DNA of 44,684 bases from JBQTIQ01 sp052387955 (GCA_052387955.1 JBQTIQ010000041.1:1-44684); one strand, 5' to 3'. Counted from the first letter of the stretch, positions 27,032 to 37,507 are shown. Notes: a model not told the origin generated them from the letters alone. Made by a program: numbers and translations.

Positions 27032-27552
27032 CGCTGGTCCTCCAGCACGTCGGCAAGGGCAACCAGGCCACGGCGGGCATGGGTCTTCACGGTGCCCGGC
27101 GAGATCCCGAGCGTGGCCGCGATCTCGCCCTCGCTCAGGTCGAGGTAGAAGCGCAGCACCAGCACGTCCCGCTGACGGTCCGGGAGCCGCCGCAGGGCGG
27201 CCAGCACGACCCGGTGGTCCTCGGCGCCGAGGGCGCCGACGTCGGCTCCCGGCTCGTCCCGGACCACCCGCAGCGGCCGTTGCCGGTCCCGCACCCGTCG
27301 GGAGCGGAGGTGGGACCGGGCGCCGTTGAGCACCGCGCTGCGGAGGTACGCCGGGAGCCGGTCGGCCTGGTGCAACGTGCGGGGGTGGCCGAGCACGGCG
27401 ACGAAGGCGTCCTGGACCAGCTCCTCGCACCGGTCGAGGTCGTCCACCAGCAGGGCGGCGAGGCGCACCAGCGGCCGGTAGTGCGCCCGGTGCAGTCGGG
27501 CGAGCGTGTCGCCGTCGATGTCGAGGCTGTCGGCGGGCCCCATCATGGCCAT
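27028..27552 (-). CDS. SigE-family RNA polymerase sigma-70 (ECF-type) factor
   Basis: This ECF-type sigma factor redirects RNA polymerase to a regulon, usually for envelope or stress responses. Region 2 shows LHRAHYRPLVRLAALLVDDL, CEELVQDAFVAVL and PAYLRSAVLN. Region 4 shows LRRLPDRQRDVLVLRFYLDL followed by SEGEIAATLGISPGTVKTHA, a clear helix-turn-helix. Several starts are close together; AGGGG lies 5 bases before ATG 27552, which I prefer (174 residues). TTG 27594 gives 188 residues. Its stop overlaps the next gene's ATG (ATGA). Repeat R2 lies just upstream, where its promoter should be. Confidence 0.88.
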   Translation of the reverse strand: MAMMGPADSLDIDGDTLARLHRAHYRPLVRLAALLVDDLDRCEELVQDAFVAVLGHPRTLHQADRLPAYLRSAVLNGARSHLRSRRVRDRQRPLRVVRDEPGADVGALGAEDHRVVLAALRRLPDRQRDVLVLRFYLDLSEGEIAATLGISPGTVKTHARRGLVALADVLEDQR

Positions 27553-27621
27553 CATCACCCCTACCGACGCCCGAGCCCCCTGATCGGAGGACAACAGGCG
27601 ACGAGATTCTCCGTGGGCTTA

Positions 27622-27691
27622 GCGCCAATGCGAGCGCCAAAGCGCCAGCGGAGGTGCGGCCAGGAGCGGCCTGCGTGGCCGGGGAACGCGG
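27622..27691 (-). repeat. Dispersed repeat R2, copy b
   Basis: The reverse complement matches 14347-14415 and 38848-38917 closely. The hairpin GGCCACG...CcTGGCC has one mismatch here. It occupies the divergent spacer between the sigma factor and comF. Confidence 0.85.
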
Positions 27692-27726
27692 CTAGCACTG
27701 TCGTAGGCCCTGGGGATGATCGTGGG

Positions 27727-28329
27727 GTGCTGTTGCCCACCACCTGCCCGCTGTGCCGTCGGCCCGGGCCCGCCCCCTGCGCGTCGTGTGCCGCGGCCCT
27801 CCGGCCGGCGCCGTCCCTCCCGCCCCCGGTCGGGGTCGGGCGTTGCACCGTGTTGCTCGTCTACCAGGACGAGGGCCGCGACCTGGTCGCCCGGCTCAAG
27901 TACCGCAATGCCCGTAGCGCGTTGCGGTGGTTGGCGGCGGCGTTGGCGTGCCGGGTGGGGCCGGCGCCGGATGTGGTCGTGACCTGGGTCCCGACGTCGG
28001 CCGAACGCCGGCGCCGCCGTGGGTTCGACCAGGCCCAGCTCTTGGCCGCGGCGGTGGCGGCCGAGCTCCGCCGACCGTGCGCGGCGTTGCTGACCCGTGA
28101 CCCGGGCCCGCCCCAGACCGGCCGCTCGCTCGTGCAGCGACGAGTGGGGCCGTCGTTCCGGGCCCGGGCCCGGGGTCGCCCGCCTCCCGAACGCGTCCTG
28201 CTCGTCGACGACGTCGTCACGACGGGCTCGTCGTTGGCCGCCGCCGCCCGCGTGCTCCGGCGCGCTGGCGTGGCCTCCGTCGACGCCGCCGTCGTGGCTC
28301 GCACTCCGCTGCGGAACCGGGGTGACTGA
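27727..28329 (+). CDS. comF: ComF family phosphoribosyltransferase-like protein
   Basis: The product of about 200 residues begins VLLPTTCPLCRRPGPAPCAS with a four-cysteine zinc finger (C7, C10, C18, C21). It continues VLLVYQDEGRDLVARLKYRN, VPTSAERRRRRGFDQAQLLA and the PRPP-binding loop VLLVDDVVTTGSSL. ComF proteins support DNA uptake in naturally competent bacteria, but the family is widespread in non-competent ones. Adjacent hpf and secA are the usual actinobacterial neighbours. GTG 27727 is chosen since it precedes the zinc finger; earlier in-frame sequence is antisense to the sigma factor. Confidence 0.88.
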   Translation: MLLPTTCPLCRRPGPAPCASCAAALRPAPSLPPPVGVGRCTVLLVYQDEGRDLVARLKYRNARSALRWLAAALACRVGPAPDVVVTWVPTSAERRRRRGFDQAQLLAAAVAAELRRPCAALLTRDPGPPQTGRSLVQRRVGPSFRARARGRPPPERVLLVDDVVTTGSSLAAAARVLRRAGVASVDAAVVARTPLRNRGD

Positions 28330-28393
28330 CGTCGAGCGGGCCACGGGACGATCGCTCGGTCCCGGGGGCGCGGGCCGCACCGGCCTCCGGTTG

Positions 28394-28399
28394 TACGCT
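28394..28399 (+). promoter_or_regulatory. Candidate -10 box of hpf
   Basis: TACGCT lies 28 bases before a leader ORF and 72 before hpf, giving room for a 5' leader. A small hairpin CTGGG-cgg-CCCAG follows at once. Confidence 0.35.
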
Positions 28400-28426
28400 G
28401 GGCGGCCCAGACCTCGAACGAAGGGG

Positions 28427-28471
28427 ATGCCAGTGGCGACACTACGGGCACGTCGATCGGGGGGGCGCTGA
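28427..28471 (+). CDS. Possible 14-codon leader peptide of hpf
   Basis: ATG follows a strong Shine-Dalgarno (GAAGGGG). The frame codes MPVATLRARRSGGR and its TGA shares one base with the hpf ATG (TGATG). It has four Arg among 14 residues. It could couple hpf translation to the leader, or simply be chance, since a G-rich stretch also precedes the hpf ATG. Confidence 0.4.
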   Translation: MPVATLRARRSGGR

Positions 28472-29070
28472 TGGAGATCACCGTCAGCAGCCGCCATGCG
28501 GAGACCTCCGACGCGCTGCGGTCCAGCACGATCGAGAAGATCGGCCGGCTGAGCCGGTTCCTGGAGGGGATGGACCATGCCGAGGTCCATTTCTCGGAGC
28601 ACCGCAACAACCGCAACACGGACAAGGCGGTGTGCGAGGTCACCCTCGAGGGCCACGGCCACCACGTCCGGTGCAAGGTGGCGGCGCCGGACGGCTTCAG
28701 CGCCGTCGACCGCGCCGTCGAGAAGCTCGAGCATCAGCTGCACAAGCTCAAGACCAAGCTGTTGCGCCGCAACCACCCGCCGGCTCGGCGCAACCACAAG
28801 GGCGCCGGCACCCGGGACGGCCTCGGCGACACCGCCGTGCTCGACGCCGAATGGGCCACCGACGACGTCGACGAGCTCGACGACGAGGCCCTGCCCCGGA
28901 TCGTGAAGTCGAAGAGTTTCACCATCAAGCCCATGACCCCGCCCGAGGCGGCGTTGCAGATGGACCTGCTCGGCCACGACTTCTTCTTCTTCACCAACGC
29001 CGACACCGACCGGGCCGCGGTCGTCTACCGGCGTGCCGACGGCGATGTCGGCCTGATCGACGAGGCCTGA
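28471..29070 (+). CDS. hpf: Ribosome hibernation-promoting factor, long form
   Basis: Long HPF binds the 30S decoding region and dimerises ribosomes into inactive 100S particles (or stabilises 70S in mycobacteria) under starvation. The 199-residue protein has the N-terminal RaiA/YfiA fold (MEITVSSRHAETSDALRSST through AVEKLEHQLHKLKTKLLRRN), an acidic/variable linker, and a C-terminal dimerisation domain (IVKSKSFTIKPMTPPEAALQ to GDVGLIDEA), including the GHDFFFFTNADT core. It is followed by a response regulator and secA; the hpf-secA linkage is common to actinobacteria. Confidence 0.95.
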   Translation: MEITVSSRHAETSDALRSSTIEKIGRLSRFLEGMDHAEVHFSEHRNNRNTDKAVCEVTLEGHGHHVRCKVAAPDGFSAVDRAVEKLEHQLHKLKTKLLRRNHPPARRNHKGAGTRDGLGDTAVLDAEWATDDVDELDDEALPRIVKSKSFTIKPMTPPEAALQMDLLGHDFFFFTNADTDRAAVVYRRADGDVGLIDEA

Positions 29071-29130
29071 GCCCGGTCGCACTCCTCGGCCTGGCTCGAG
29101 GGCCGTGACCGCCGGGGCGGGCGCCATCGA

Positions 29131-29180
29131 CGGTGACGAACCGGTCGATGCCGGGAAAACCGGTCGCGACGAACTACCCT
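29131..29180 (+). promoter_or_regulatory. Candidate promoter/operator of the response regulator
   Basis: CGGTGACGAACCGGTCG (29131-29147) is identical to 6428-6444. AACCGGTCG occurs twice, 20 bp apart (29139-29147 and 29159-29167), i.e. on one DNA face, then a -10-like TACCCT (29175-29180) and TTCAGG. Autoregulation is possible. Confidence 0.45.
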
Positions 29181-29213
29181 ATTCAGGACGAGTCGTCCCT
29201 GGAGGGTCCCTCG

Positions 29214-29897
29214 ATGGCAGACGAGGTCGCGCCGAGCGCGCTGGACACAATCCGCGTTCTGATCTGCGACGATCACGCGCTTTTTCGCCGCGGTCTGATC
29301 ATGGTCCTCGAGTCCGAGGACGGGATCGACGTCGTGGCCGAGGCCGAGGACGGCGAGGACGCCATCAGGAAGGCCGAGGAGTCGGCTCCCGACGTGGTGC
29401 TCATGGACGTCCGCATGCCCCGCATGTCGGGTATCGAGGCGACCCGTGCCATCGCCGACGCCGTCCCCACGGCCAGGATCCTGATGCTGACCGTCTCCGA
29501 CGAAGAGGAAGACCTCTACGAGGCGGTCAAGGCCGGCGCCACCGGTTACCTCCTCAAGGAGATCTCGATCGAAGAGGTGGCGAACGCGATCCGGGCCGTC
29601 GTCACCGGCCAGAGCCTGATCTCGCCGTCGATGGCGTCCAAGCTCATCAGCGAGTTCAACAACCTGGCCAAGCAGGCCCAGCAGAAGATCCTGGTGCCGA
29701 AGCTCACCGACCGTGAGCTGCAGGTACTCAAGCTCGTGGCCCAGGGCATGAGCAACCGCGAGGTGGCCGAGGAGCTCTTCATCTCCGAGAACACGGTGAA
29801 GAACCATGTCCGCAACATCCTCGAGAAGCTCCACCTGCACTCGCGGATGGAAGCCGTGGTCTACGCGGTGCGAGAGAAGCTTCTCGACATCCACTGA
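29214..29897 (+). CDS. NarL/LuxR-family response regulator, orphan
   Basis: This two-component transcription factor has 227 residues. The receiver domain (about 13-130) has acidic pair D19-D20, phospho-acceptor D65 in VVLMDVRMPRMSG and K115 in GYLLKE. A linker with a Gln/Lys-rich helix leads to a LuxR-type helix-turn-helix at about 160-220 (LTDRELQVLKLVAQGMSNRE, then FISENTVKNHVRNILEKLH). GGAGG lies 8 bases before ATG 29214. No histidine kinase gene is beside it. It is placed between hpf and secA, which are normally adjacent in mycobacteria. Confidence 0.93.
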   Translation: MADEVAPSALDTIRVLICDDHALFRRGLIMVLESEDGIDVVAEAEDGEDAIRKAEESAPDVVLMDVRMPRMSGIEATRAIADAVPTARILMLTVSDEEEDLYEAVKAGATGYLLKEISIEEVANAIRAVVTGQSLISPSMASKLISEFNNLAKQAQQKILVPKLTDRELQVLKLVAQGMSNREVAEELFISENTVKNHVRNILEKLHLHSRMEAVVYAVREKLLDIH

Positions 29898-29931
29898 CGT
29901 GCGCGTGACGGCCTGCGGTAGGGCCCATCGG

Positions 29932-29937
29932 TAGACT
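29932..29937 (+). promoter_or_regulatory. Candidate -10 box of secA
   Basis: TAGACT lies 12 bases before the secA ATG. The transcript would have a leader of only about 5 bases and no Shine-Dalgarno. Confidence 0.4.
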
Positions 29938-29949
29938 CGGCCCCTTCCT

Positions 29950-32682
<2,733 letters not shown>

Positions 32683-32721
32683 CGTGCTGCTGCGAGCGGC
32701 GCGCCCCGACGGAAGAACTGA

Positions 32722-33837
32722 ATGAGGGACTTCACCGACGAAGTGCGGGCCTTGCGCGTCCGCCTCGACGAGGCCGAGCAGTACCTGCGGGTGGAGGACC
32801 TGCGTTCCCGTCGGCCCCAGCTCGAGACCGAGGTATCCCGGCCCGACCTGTGGGACGACGCCGACGAGGCCCGTCGGCTGACCGCCGAGCTGTCGGCCGC
32901 GACATCGGACGTAGAGCTCTACGAAGGGCTGCTCGGCCGCGTCGACGATGCCGAGACGCTGGCGGAGATGGCCCGGGAGGAGAACGACGAGTCCCAGGTG
33001 GCCGAGATCGAGCGGGAGCTGGCGGCGGTCGCCCGCCGCCTCGACGACCTCGAGCTCCGGTCGCTGCTGGCGGGCGAGCACGACGGCCGCGACGCCCTGT
33101 GCAGCCTGTCCTCCGGCGAGGGCGGGGCTGATGCCCAGGACTGGACCGAAATGCTCTATCGCATGTACCAGCGCTGGGCTCAGAGCCACGGTTTCGACGT
33201 CGAGGAGGAGGACTCGACCCCGGGGTCGGAGGCCGGGCTGTCCTCGGTCGAGTTCATCGTCAAGGGCCGCTACGCCTACGGCTATCTGAAGGCCGAGCGG
33301 GGCGTGCACCGGCTCGTGCGCATGAGCCCGTTCAACGCCCAGGGAAAGCGCCAGACCGCCTTCGCCGCCATGCAGGTGGCGCCGATGCTCTACGAAGGCG
33401 ACATCGACGTCGACATCGACGACAAGGACATCGACCGCCAGGTGTTCCGTTCGTCGGGCGCCGGCGGCCAGCACGTCAACAAGACCAGCTCGGCCGTGCG
33501 CCTGGTCCACAAGCCGACCGGGATCGTGGTCTCGTGCCAGGTCGAGCGCAGCCAGTTCCAGAACGAGAACCGGGCCATGGCCATGCTCAAGGCCCGCCTG
33601 GCCGACCTCGAGCGCCAGAAGCGTGAGGACGAGCTGGCCTCGATCAGGGGCGAGCAACAACGGGTGGGCTTCGGGAGCCAGATCCGCAGCTACGTGCTCC
33701 AGCCCTACCAGCTGGTCAAGGACCTGCGGACCGAGCACGAGACCGGCAATGTGGCCGCCGTGCTCGACGGCGGCCTCGACCCGTTCATCGAGTCCTACCT
33801 GCGTTGGCAGCGGGCCGGCGGGCCTACTTCCAACTGA
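32722..33837 (+). CDS. prfB: Peptide chain release factor 2
   Basis: RF2 recognises UGA and UAA stops and triggers peptide release. The 371-residue protein has the stop-reading tripeptide SPF (202-204) in RMSPFNAQGKRQT and the catalytic GGQ (248-250) in SSGAGGQHVNKTSSA. The N-terminal coiled region and C-terminal helices are full length. There is no in-frame TGA near codon 25, so the programmed +1 frameshift known from E. coli prfB is not used. The secA-prfB-ftsE order brings together secretion, translation and division genes. Confidence 0.96.
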   Translation: MRDFTDEVRALRVRLDEAEQYLRVEDLRSRRPQLETEVSRPDLWDDADEARRLTAELSAATSDVELYEGLLGRVDDAETLAEMAREENDESQVAEIERELAAVARRLDDLELRSLLAGEHDGRDALCSLSSGEGGADAQDWTEMLYRMYQRWAQSHGFDVEEEDSTPGSEAGLSSVEFIVKGRYAYGYLKAERGVHRLVRMSPFNAQGKRQTAFAAMQVAPMLYEGDIDVDIDDKDIDRQVFRSSGAGGQHVNKTSSAVRLVHKPTGIVVSCQVERSQFQNENRAMAMLKARLADLERQKREDELASIRGEQQRVGFGSQIRSYVLQPYQLVKDLRTEHETGNVAAVLDGGLDPFIESYLRWQRAGGPTSN

Positions 33838-33889
33838 GTGGCCCCGTGCTGTCACCGTCGATGATTCCTGTTCCGCACACCCCACGGGT

Positions 33890-33895
33890 TAGTCT
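33890..33895 (+). promoter_or_regulatory. Candidate -10 box of ftsEX
   Basis: TAGTCT lies 75 bases before the ftsE ATG in the 133-bp gap after prfB. A short stem CTTCG...CGAAG follows. It would give ftsEX its own transcript. Confidence 0.4.
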
Positions 33896-33970
33896 TCGGT
33901 ACTCGAAGCGTGCGGATGCGGAGCGTCCCGTTTCGCGTCCCCGCGGGAACACGGGGGCGATACCCGCGAC

Positions 33971-34648
33971 ATGATCAAGCTCGAAGCCGTCAGCAAGGTC
34001 TACAAGAACGACGTCGTCGCCCTCCGCGACGCCCACGCCGACATCCAGAAAGGTGAGTTCGTCTTCCTGGTCGGCCCTTCGGGCTCGGGCAAGTCGACCA
34101 TGCTGCGCCTCCTCAACCGGGAGGAGACGCCCGAACACGGGCGCATCTTCGTCGCGGGCAAGGACATCGCCGAGCTCAGCAAATGGAAGGTCCCGTACCT
34201 GCGCCGCAACATCGGCTCGGTGTTCCAGGACTTCAAGCTGCTGTTGAACAAGACCGTGTTCGAGAACGTGGCCTTCGCCCTCGAGGTGATCGGCCGGCCC
34301 AAGCACGTGGTCAGACAGCAGGTACCGGCCATCCTCGAGCTCGTCGGGCTGGCCCGGAAGATGGGGAACTACCCGAACGAGCTCTCGGGCGGCGAGCAGC
34401 AACGGGTCTCGGTGGCCCGGGCCTTCGTGAACCGTCCCCTGATCCTGCTGGCGGACGAACCCACCGGCAACCTCGACCCCACCACCTCGGTCGGGATCAT
34501 GCGGTTGCTCGACCGGATCAACCGGACCGGCACCACCGTGGTCATGGCCACCCATGACCGCTCGATCGTCGACACGATGCGCCGCCGCGTCATCGAGCTC
34601 GACAAAGGCGTGATCGTGCGCGACCAGTCCCGCGGCGTCTACGAGTAG
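33971..34648 (+). CDS. ftsE: Cell division ATP-binding protein FtsE
   Basis: This is the ATPase of the FtsEX complex, which activates peptidoglycan hydrolases at the septum. The 225-residue protein has Walker A GPSGSGKS (35-42), signature LSGGEQQR, Walker B LILLADEPTGNLD and the switch His in ATHDRS. N-terminal MIKLEAVSKVYKNDVVALRD is typical of actinobacterial FtsE. ftsX follows after 15 bp with the ribosome site AGGGAGGGGG in between. Confidence 0.96.
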   Translation: MIKLEAVSKVYKNDVVALRDAHADIQKGEFVFLVGPSGSGKSTMLRLLNREETPEHGRIFVAGKDIAELSKWKVPYLRRNIGSVFQDFKLLLNKTVFENVAFALEVIGRPKHVVRQQVPAILELVGLARKMGNYPNELSGGEQQRVSVARAFVNRPLILLADEPTGNLDPTTSVGIMRLLDRINRTGTTVVMATHDRSIVDTMRRRVIELDKGVIVRDQSRGVYE

Positions 34649-34663
34649 GGAGGGGGAGCGCCC

Positions 34664-35554
34664 ATGGCCGTCAAGGTCGACTACGTCGTCAAGGAGACCG
34701 CGACCAACCTGCGTCGCAACATCACCCTGACCCTCGCCACCATGGTCACCATCGCGCTGACGTTGACCATGGTCGGCACCGTGAAGCTCATCAACCAGGG
34801 ACTCGAGCGCTCGGCGGCCCGTTTCCGGGGCAACGTCGAGTTCATCGTCTTCATGCAGCCCCAGGCCAGCACGGACCAGATCGAGGCCACCGGCCAGGCC
34901 CTGCGGGAGAGCCCCCAGGTCCGTGGCATCCGCTACCTCAACCACGACGACGCCTTCGCCGAGTTCAAGTCGCTGTTCGCCGACCAGCCCGACCTGGTCA
35001 ACAACATCACCGCCGAGGTCCTACCGACCAACTACAAGGTCCAGGTCCGCGACGGCCGCTCCGACGTCGTCGAATCCCTGGTCAGCCAGTTCATCAACCA
35101 GCCCGGCGTGTACGACGTGATCTCCGCCGGCGAGAAGCTCAAGCAGCAGGAAGAGAGCTTCGGCACGGTGCGGGCCGGCCTCTACGTCGGGGTCGCGGCG
35201 GTCGGCATCGTCGCCCTCGTGCTCATCATCAACTCGATCCGCACCGCCATGTACGCCCGCCGGCGCGAGATCGAGGTGATGAAGCTGGTGGGGGCGACCA
35301 ACTGGTTCATCCGCCTCCCGTTCATGGTCGAAGGCATGATCCAAGGCATCTTCGGTGCCGGCGTCGGCATCCTCATGGTGTGGGCCGTGAAGGCCAAGCT
35401 CCTGCCCGCGCTCGAGGAGGGCGGCGGCGTGTTCGAGGGCTTCCGGCTGACCGACGGCGACGTGTGGGCGACCTCCAGCATCCTCGTGGTCGCCGGCATC
35501 TTCGTGGGCATGGCCGGATCCGCGTTCGCCGTCAGTCGTTACCTCGACGTCTGA
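34664..35554 (+). CDS. ftsX: Cell division protein FtsX
   Basis: This is the four-TM membrane partner of FtsE. The 296-residue protein has TM1 (about 19-42, NITLTLATMVTIALTLTMVG), an extracytoplasmic domain (about 43-170) that in mycobacteria binds the hydrolase RipC, then TM2 (LYVGVAAVGIVALVLIINSI), the cytosolic RRREIEVMKLVGATNWFIRL coupling segment, TM3 and TM4. Length is normal. It ends tail-to-tail with the 35532 gene, overlapping by 23 bp. smpB, the usual next gene in actinobacteria, is not present here. Confidence 0.95.
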   Translation: MAVKVDYVVKETATNLRRNITLTLATMVTIALTLTMVGTVKLINQGLERSAARFRGNVEFIVFMQPQASTDQIEATGQALRESPQVRGIRYLNHDDAFAEFKSLFADQPDLVNNITAEVLPTNYKVQVRDGRSDVVESLVSQFINQPGVYDVISAGEKLKQQEESFGTVRAGLYVGVAAVGIVALVLIINSIRTAMYARRREIEVMKLVGATNWFIRLPFMVEGMIQGIFGAGVGILMVWAVKAKLLPALEEGGGVFEGFRLTDGDVWATSSILVVAGIFVGMAGSAFAVSRYLDV

Positions 35555-36002
35555 ACCGCCCCGCGGGGCCGTCGACGTCGCCGGCGAGGCCGGCCAGGTC
35601 GCGTTCCCACAGCGGCTCGACCGCGATCTGGGCGCCGGTCCCGAGCACGACGGTCGCGACCAGCCGTGCCCGGCGTCGCCCCACGATCACCCCGTCGATC
35701 TCGTCGATGGCCAAGCCGCCGACGAGCGGGCCTGGCCGGGCCAGCAGCGGCGAGGCCCTCCATACCAGCAGGCGGCGGTCACTGACCCCGAGGACGAAGA
35801 TGCCGCTGGGGGCGGGGAAGCCGAGGGCACGCGCTGCGGTCACCCGCCCCCGTAGTCGGCCGTGGCCCCGCGCCGCCTTGCGTTCCCGCCGCCCGTCGGT
35901 GCCCGGGCCCCACACGCCGCCGGGCGTCATCGCCACCGGGCCGAGCGCATGGCGCTCTGGTCGGGACTCGGGCGCGGAGGGCGGGACCGCGGCCCCGAGC
36001 AC
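35532..36002 (-). CDS. Unknown protein with PH/GRAM-like C-terminal part
   Basis: The product is not recognised. The C-terminal half (IFVLGVSDRRLLVWRASPLL, GLAIDEIDGVIVGRRRARLV, LGTGAQIAVEPLWERD) has the alternating strand pattern of bacterial PH-like or GRAM-like domains that monitor membrane-linked states. GTG 36002 gives 156 residues. Codon use upstream in the same frame still looks coding (LNRLARRYRTRLEAGLDAGE), and a CTG at 36086 would overlap the MFS stop as CTGA and give 184 residues. It is the last gene of the MFS transcription unit. Confidence 0.65.
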   Translation of the reverse strand: MLGAAVPPSAPESRPERHALGPVAMTPGGVWGPGTDGRRERKAARGHGRLRGRVTAARALGFPAPSGIFVLGVSDRRLLVWRASPLLARPGPLVGGLAIDEIDGVIVGRRRARLVATVVLGTGAQIAVEPLWERDLAGLAGDVDGPAGRFRRRGND

Positions 36003-36082
36003 GACCCGGTAGGCGCTGCGAAGCTCCTCGCCGGCGTCGAGTCCTGCCTCCAGCCGGGTGCGGTAGCGCCGCGCCAGTCGGT

Positions 36083-37507
36083 TCAGGTCGGCCTCCGGAC
36101 ATCGGCAACATCAGCACCACCAGCGGGGATGGCGCCGGCCGGGGCGACCCGCTGGAGCCGGGCCCGGGCCGCGACGGCGAGCACGGCCACCGCGGCGGCG
36201 AAGATCAGTCCGGCGGAACGCAGGTCGAGCACCTGCGCCAGCACGCCCACGCCGACGATCGGGACCGAGATGGCCAAGTAGAGCACGATGAAGAAGGCCG
36301 AGGCGATCTCGCCCCGCTGATCGGGAGCGCTCTGCAGGGTCACCGAGCGGAGCCCGGCCCGAAAGCTGAGACCCTGGCCGACGCCGGCGACCAGGCCCCC
36401 GACGATCAACAGGGCCACTACCCGGAACCAGAGCGCTCCGGCGACCGCCACCATGCCGGCGGCCAACAGTACGCACCCGCCCAAGAGCGCAGCCCGGTCG
36501 GCCACCCGGCTGGAGAGGACCTGGCCGATCGTCGACGTCGAGTAGGCCAGGGCCGCCACCAGCCCGGCCAGGGCACGGTTGGGCTGACCGAGCACCGTGG
36601 CCAGGAACCCGGGGGAGACGGCCCCGAAGAGGCCGAGGAACGCGAACCCGGCAAAGCCAGCCGATGCCGCGGCCGCGAACGTCGGCCGTAGGTGCACAGG
36701 CACCTGGGGCTGCTGGACGGTGCTGCTTGGTCTGCTGCGGGCGTCGCTTTGCTCCTGCCTCCGCAGACTGTCGCCGGCGGCCTGGCGGCCGCGACGGCGA
36801 CGGAGCCGGCGCCGTGGCGGCAGTCCGAAGGAGGCCGCCCCTATGGCTGGCGACACCGATCCGGGACGGCGACGGAGCCGGCGCCGTGGCGGCAGCGTCT
36901 CGGCTGGTTCGTCGATGAGGGCCACGGCGGCCAGGGCCAGGGCCGCCAGGACCAGGTTTACCCCGAAGCACAGGCGAAGGGGCAGGGCCGCCCACTCGGC
37001 CAGCGACCCCGACAGCAGCGGCCCCATCCCGAGACCGCCCATGTTGGCGGCGGTGGCGATGAGGGTGGCCCGCTCTCTCGCTTCCGGCCGGGCCAGGTCG
37101 AGGAGGGCGGCGGTACCCGTGCCGGTCGCGATCCCGGCCGACAACCCCGACAACACGCGGCCCACCAGCATCATGGCGAGCGAGTCGGCCATCAGGAAGC
37201 AGACTGCGCTGGCCGCGCACAAGCCCGTCGCCCACAACAGCATCGGCCGTCGGCCGATCTGGTCCGAGAGACGCCCGAAGAGCACCAGCGAGGTCACCAC
37301 GCCGACGGCGTAGACGGCGTAGATCACGGTCACGACCAGCGCCGAGAACCCGAACTCGCGCTGGTAGAGGGGGTAGAGCGGCGTCGGGAGGGTGGTGCCC
37401 GACATCGTGACGGCAAAGGCGTAGGCGACGAGGGCGAACGCCACCGGACCGCGTCCCGCCCGCCGGCCCTCCGCGTTCACCGGACCATCGATGGCCGACG
37501 GTTGCAC
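36083..37507 (-). CDS. MFS transporter (DHA1-like) with repeat insertion in the central loop
   Basis: A 12-helix major facilitator of 474 residues. Motif A is seen between TM2 and TM3 (GRLSDQIGRRPMLL), and TM5 carries a Gly-rich stretch (ANMGGLGMGPLLSGSLAEW). The halves are joined by an abnormal loop at about residues 205-265, rich in Arg/Pro: PPRRRLRRRP occurs twice and RQAAGDSLRRQEQSDARSR follows. This part is encoded by repeat R1 (36728-36895) and explains the extra length. Transporters of this type export drugs or metabolites by proton exchange. The substrate is unknown; the insert is in frame and lies in the cytosolic loop, so function may persist. The start is GTG 37507. Confidence 0.85.
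   Translation of the reverse strand: MQPSAIDGPVNAEGRRAGRGPVAFALVAYAFAVTMSGTTLPTPLYPLYQREFGFSALVVTVIYAVYAVGVVTSLVLFGRLSDQIGRRPMLLWATGLCAASAVCFLMADSLAMMLVGRVLSGLSAGIATGTGTAALLDLARPEARERATLIATAANMGGLGMGPLLSGSLAEWAALPLRLCFGVNLVLAALALAAVALIDEPAETLPPRRRLRRRPGSVSPAIGAASFGLPPRRRLRRRRGRQAAGDSLRRQEQSDARSRPSSTVQQPQVPVHLRPTFAAAASAGFAGFAFLGLFGAVSPGFLATVLGQPNRALAGLVAALAYSTSTIGQVLSSRVADRAALLGGCVLLAAGMVAVAGALWFRVVALLIVGGLVAGVGQGLSFRAGLRSVTLQSAPDQRGEIASAFFIVLYLAISVPIVGVGVLAQVLDLRSAGLIFAAAVAVLAVAARARLQRVAPAGAIPAGGADVADVRRPT
36728..36895 (+). repeat. Dispersed repeat R1, copy b, inside the MFS gene
   Basis: 36728-36799 matches 12066-12137 at 71/72 bases. A perfect 31-base direct repeat follows (36793-36823 and 36865-36895, 72 bp apart, starting GACGGCGACGGAGCCGGCGC). 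The whole block is 168 bp, exactly 56 codons, in frame. Confidence 0.9.

Noticed and set aside
32722..32830. Programmed frameshift in prfB
   Set aside because: The frame is open from the ATG, with no internal TGA or CTTTGA-type site near codon 25.
35557..35572. GCCCCGCGGGGC palindrome between ftsX and the convergent gene as a terminator
   Set aside because: No T tract on either strand and the stem has almost no loop; it also lies inside the convergent coding end.
35555..36083. smpB/ssrA after ftsX
   Set aside because: The usual actinobacterial order would put smpB here, but the region encodes a different protein on the opposite strand.
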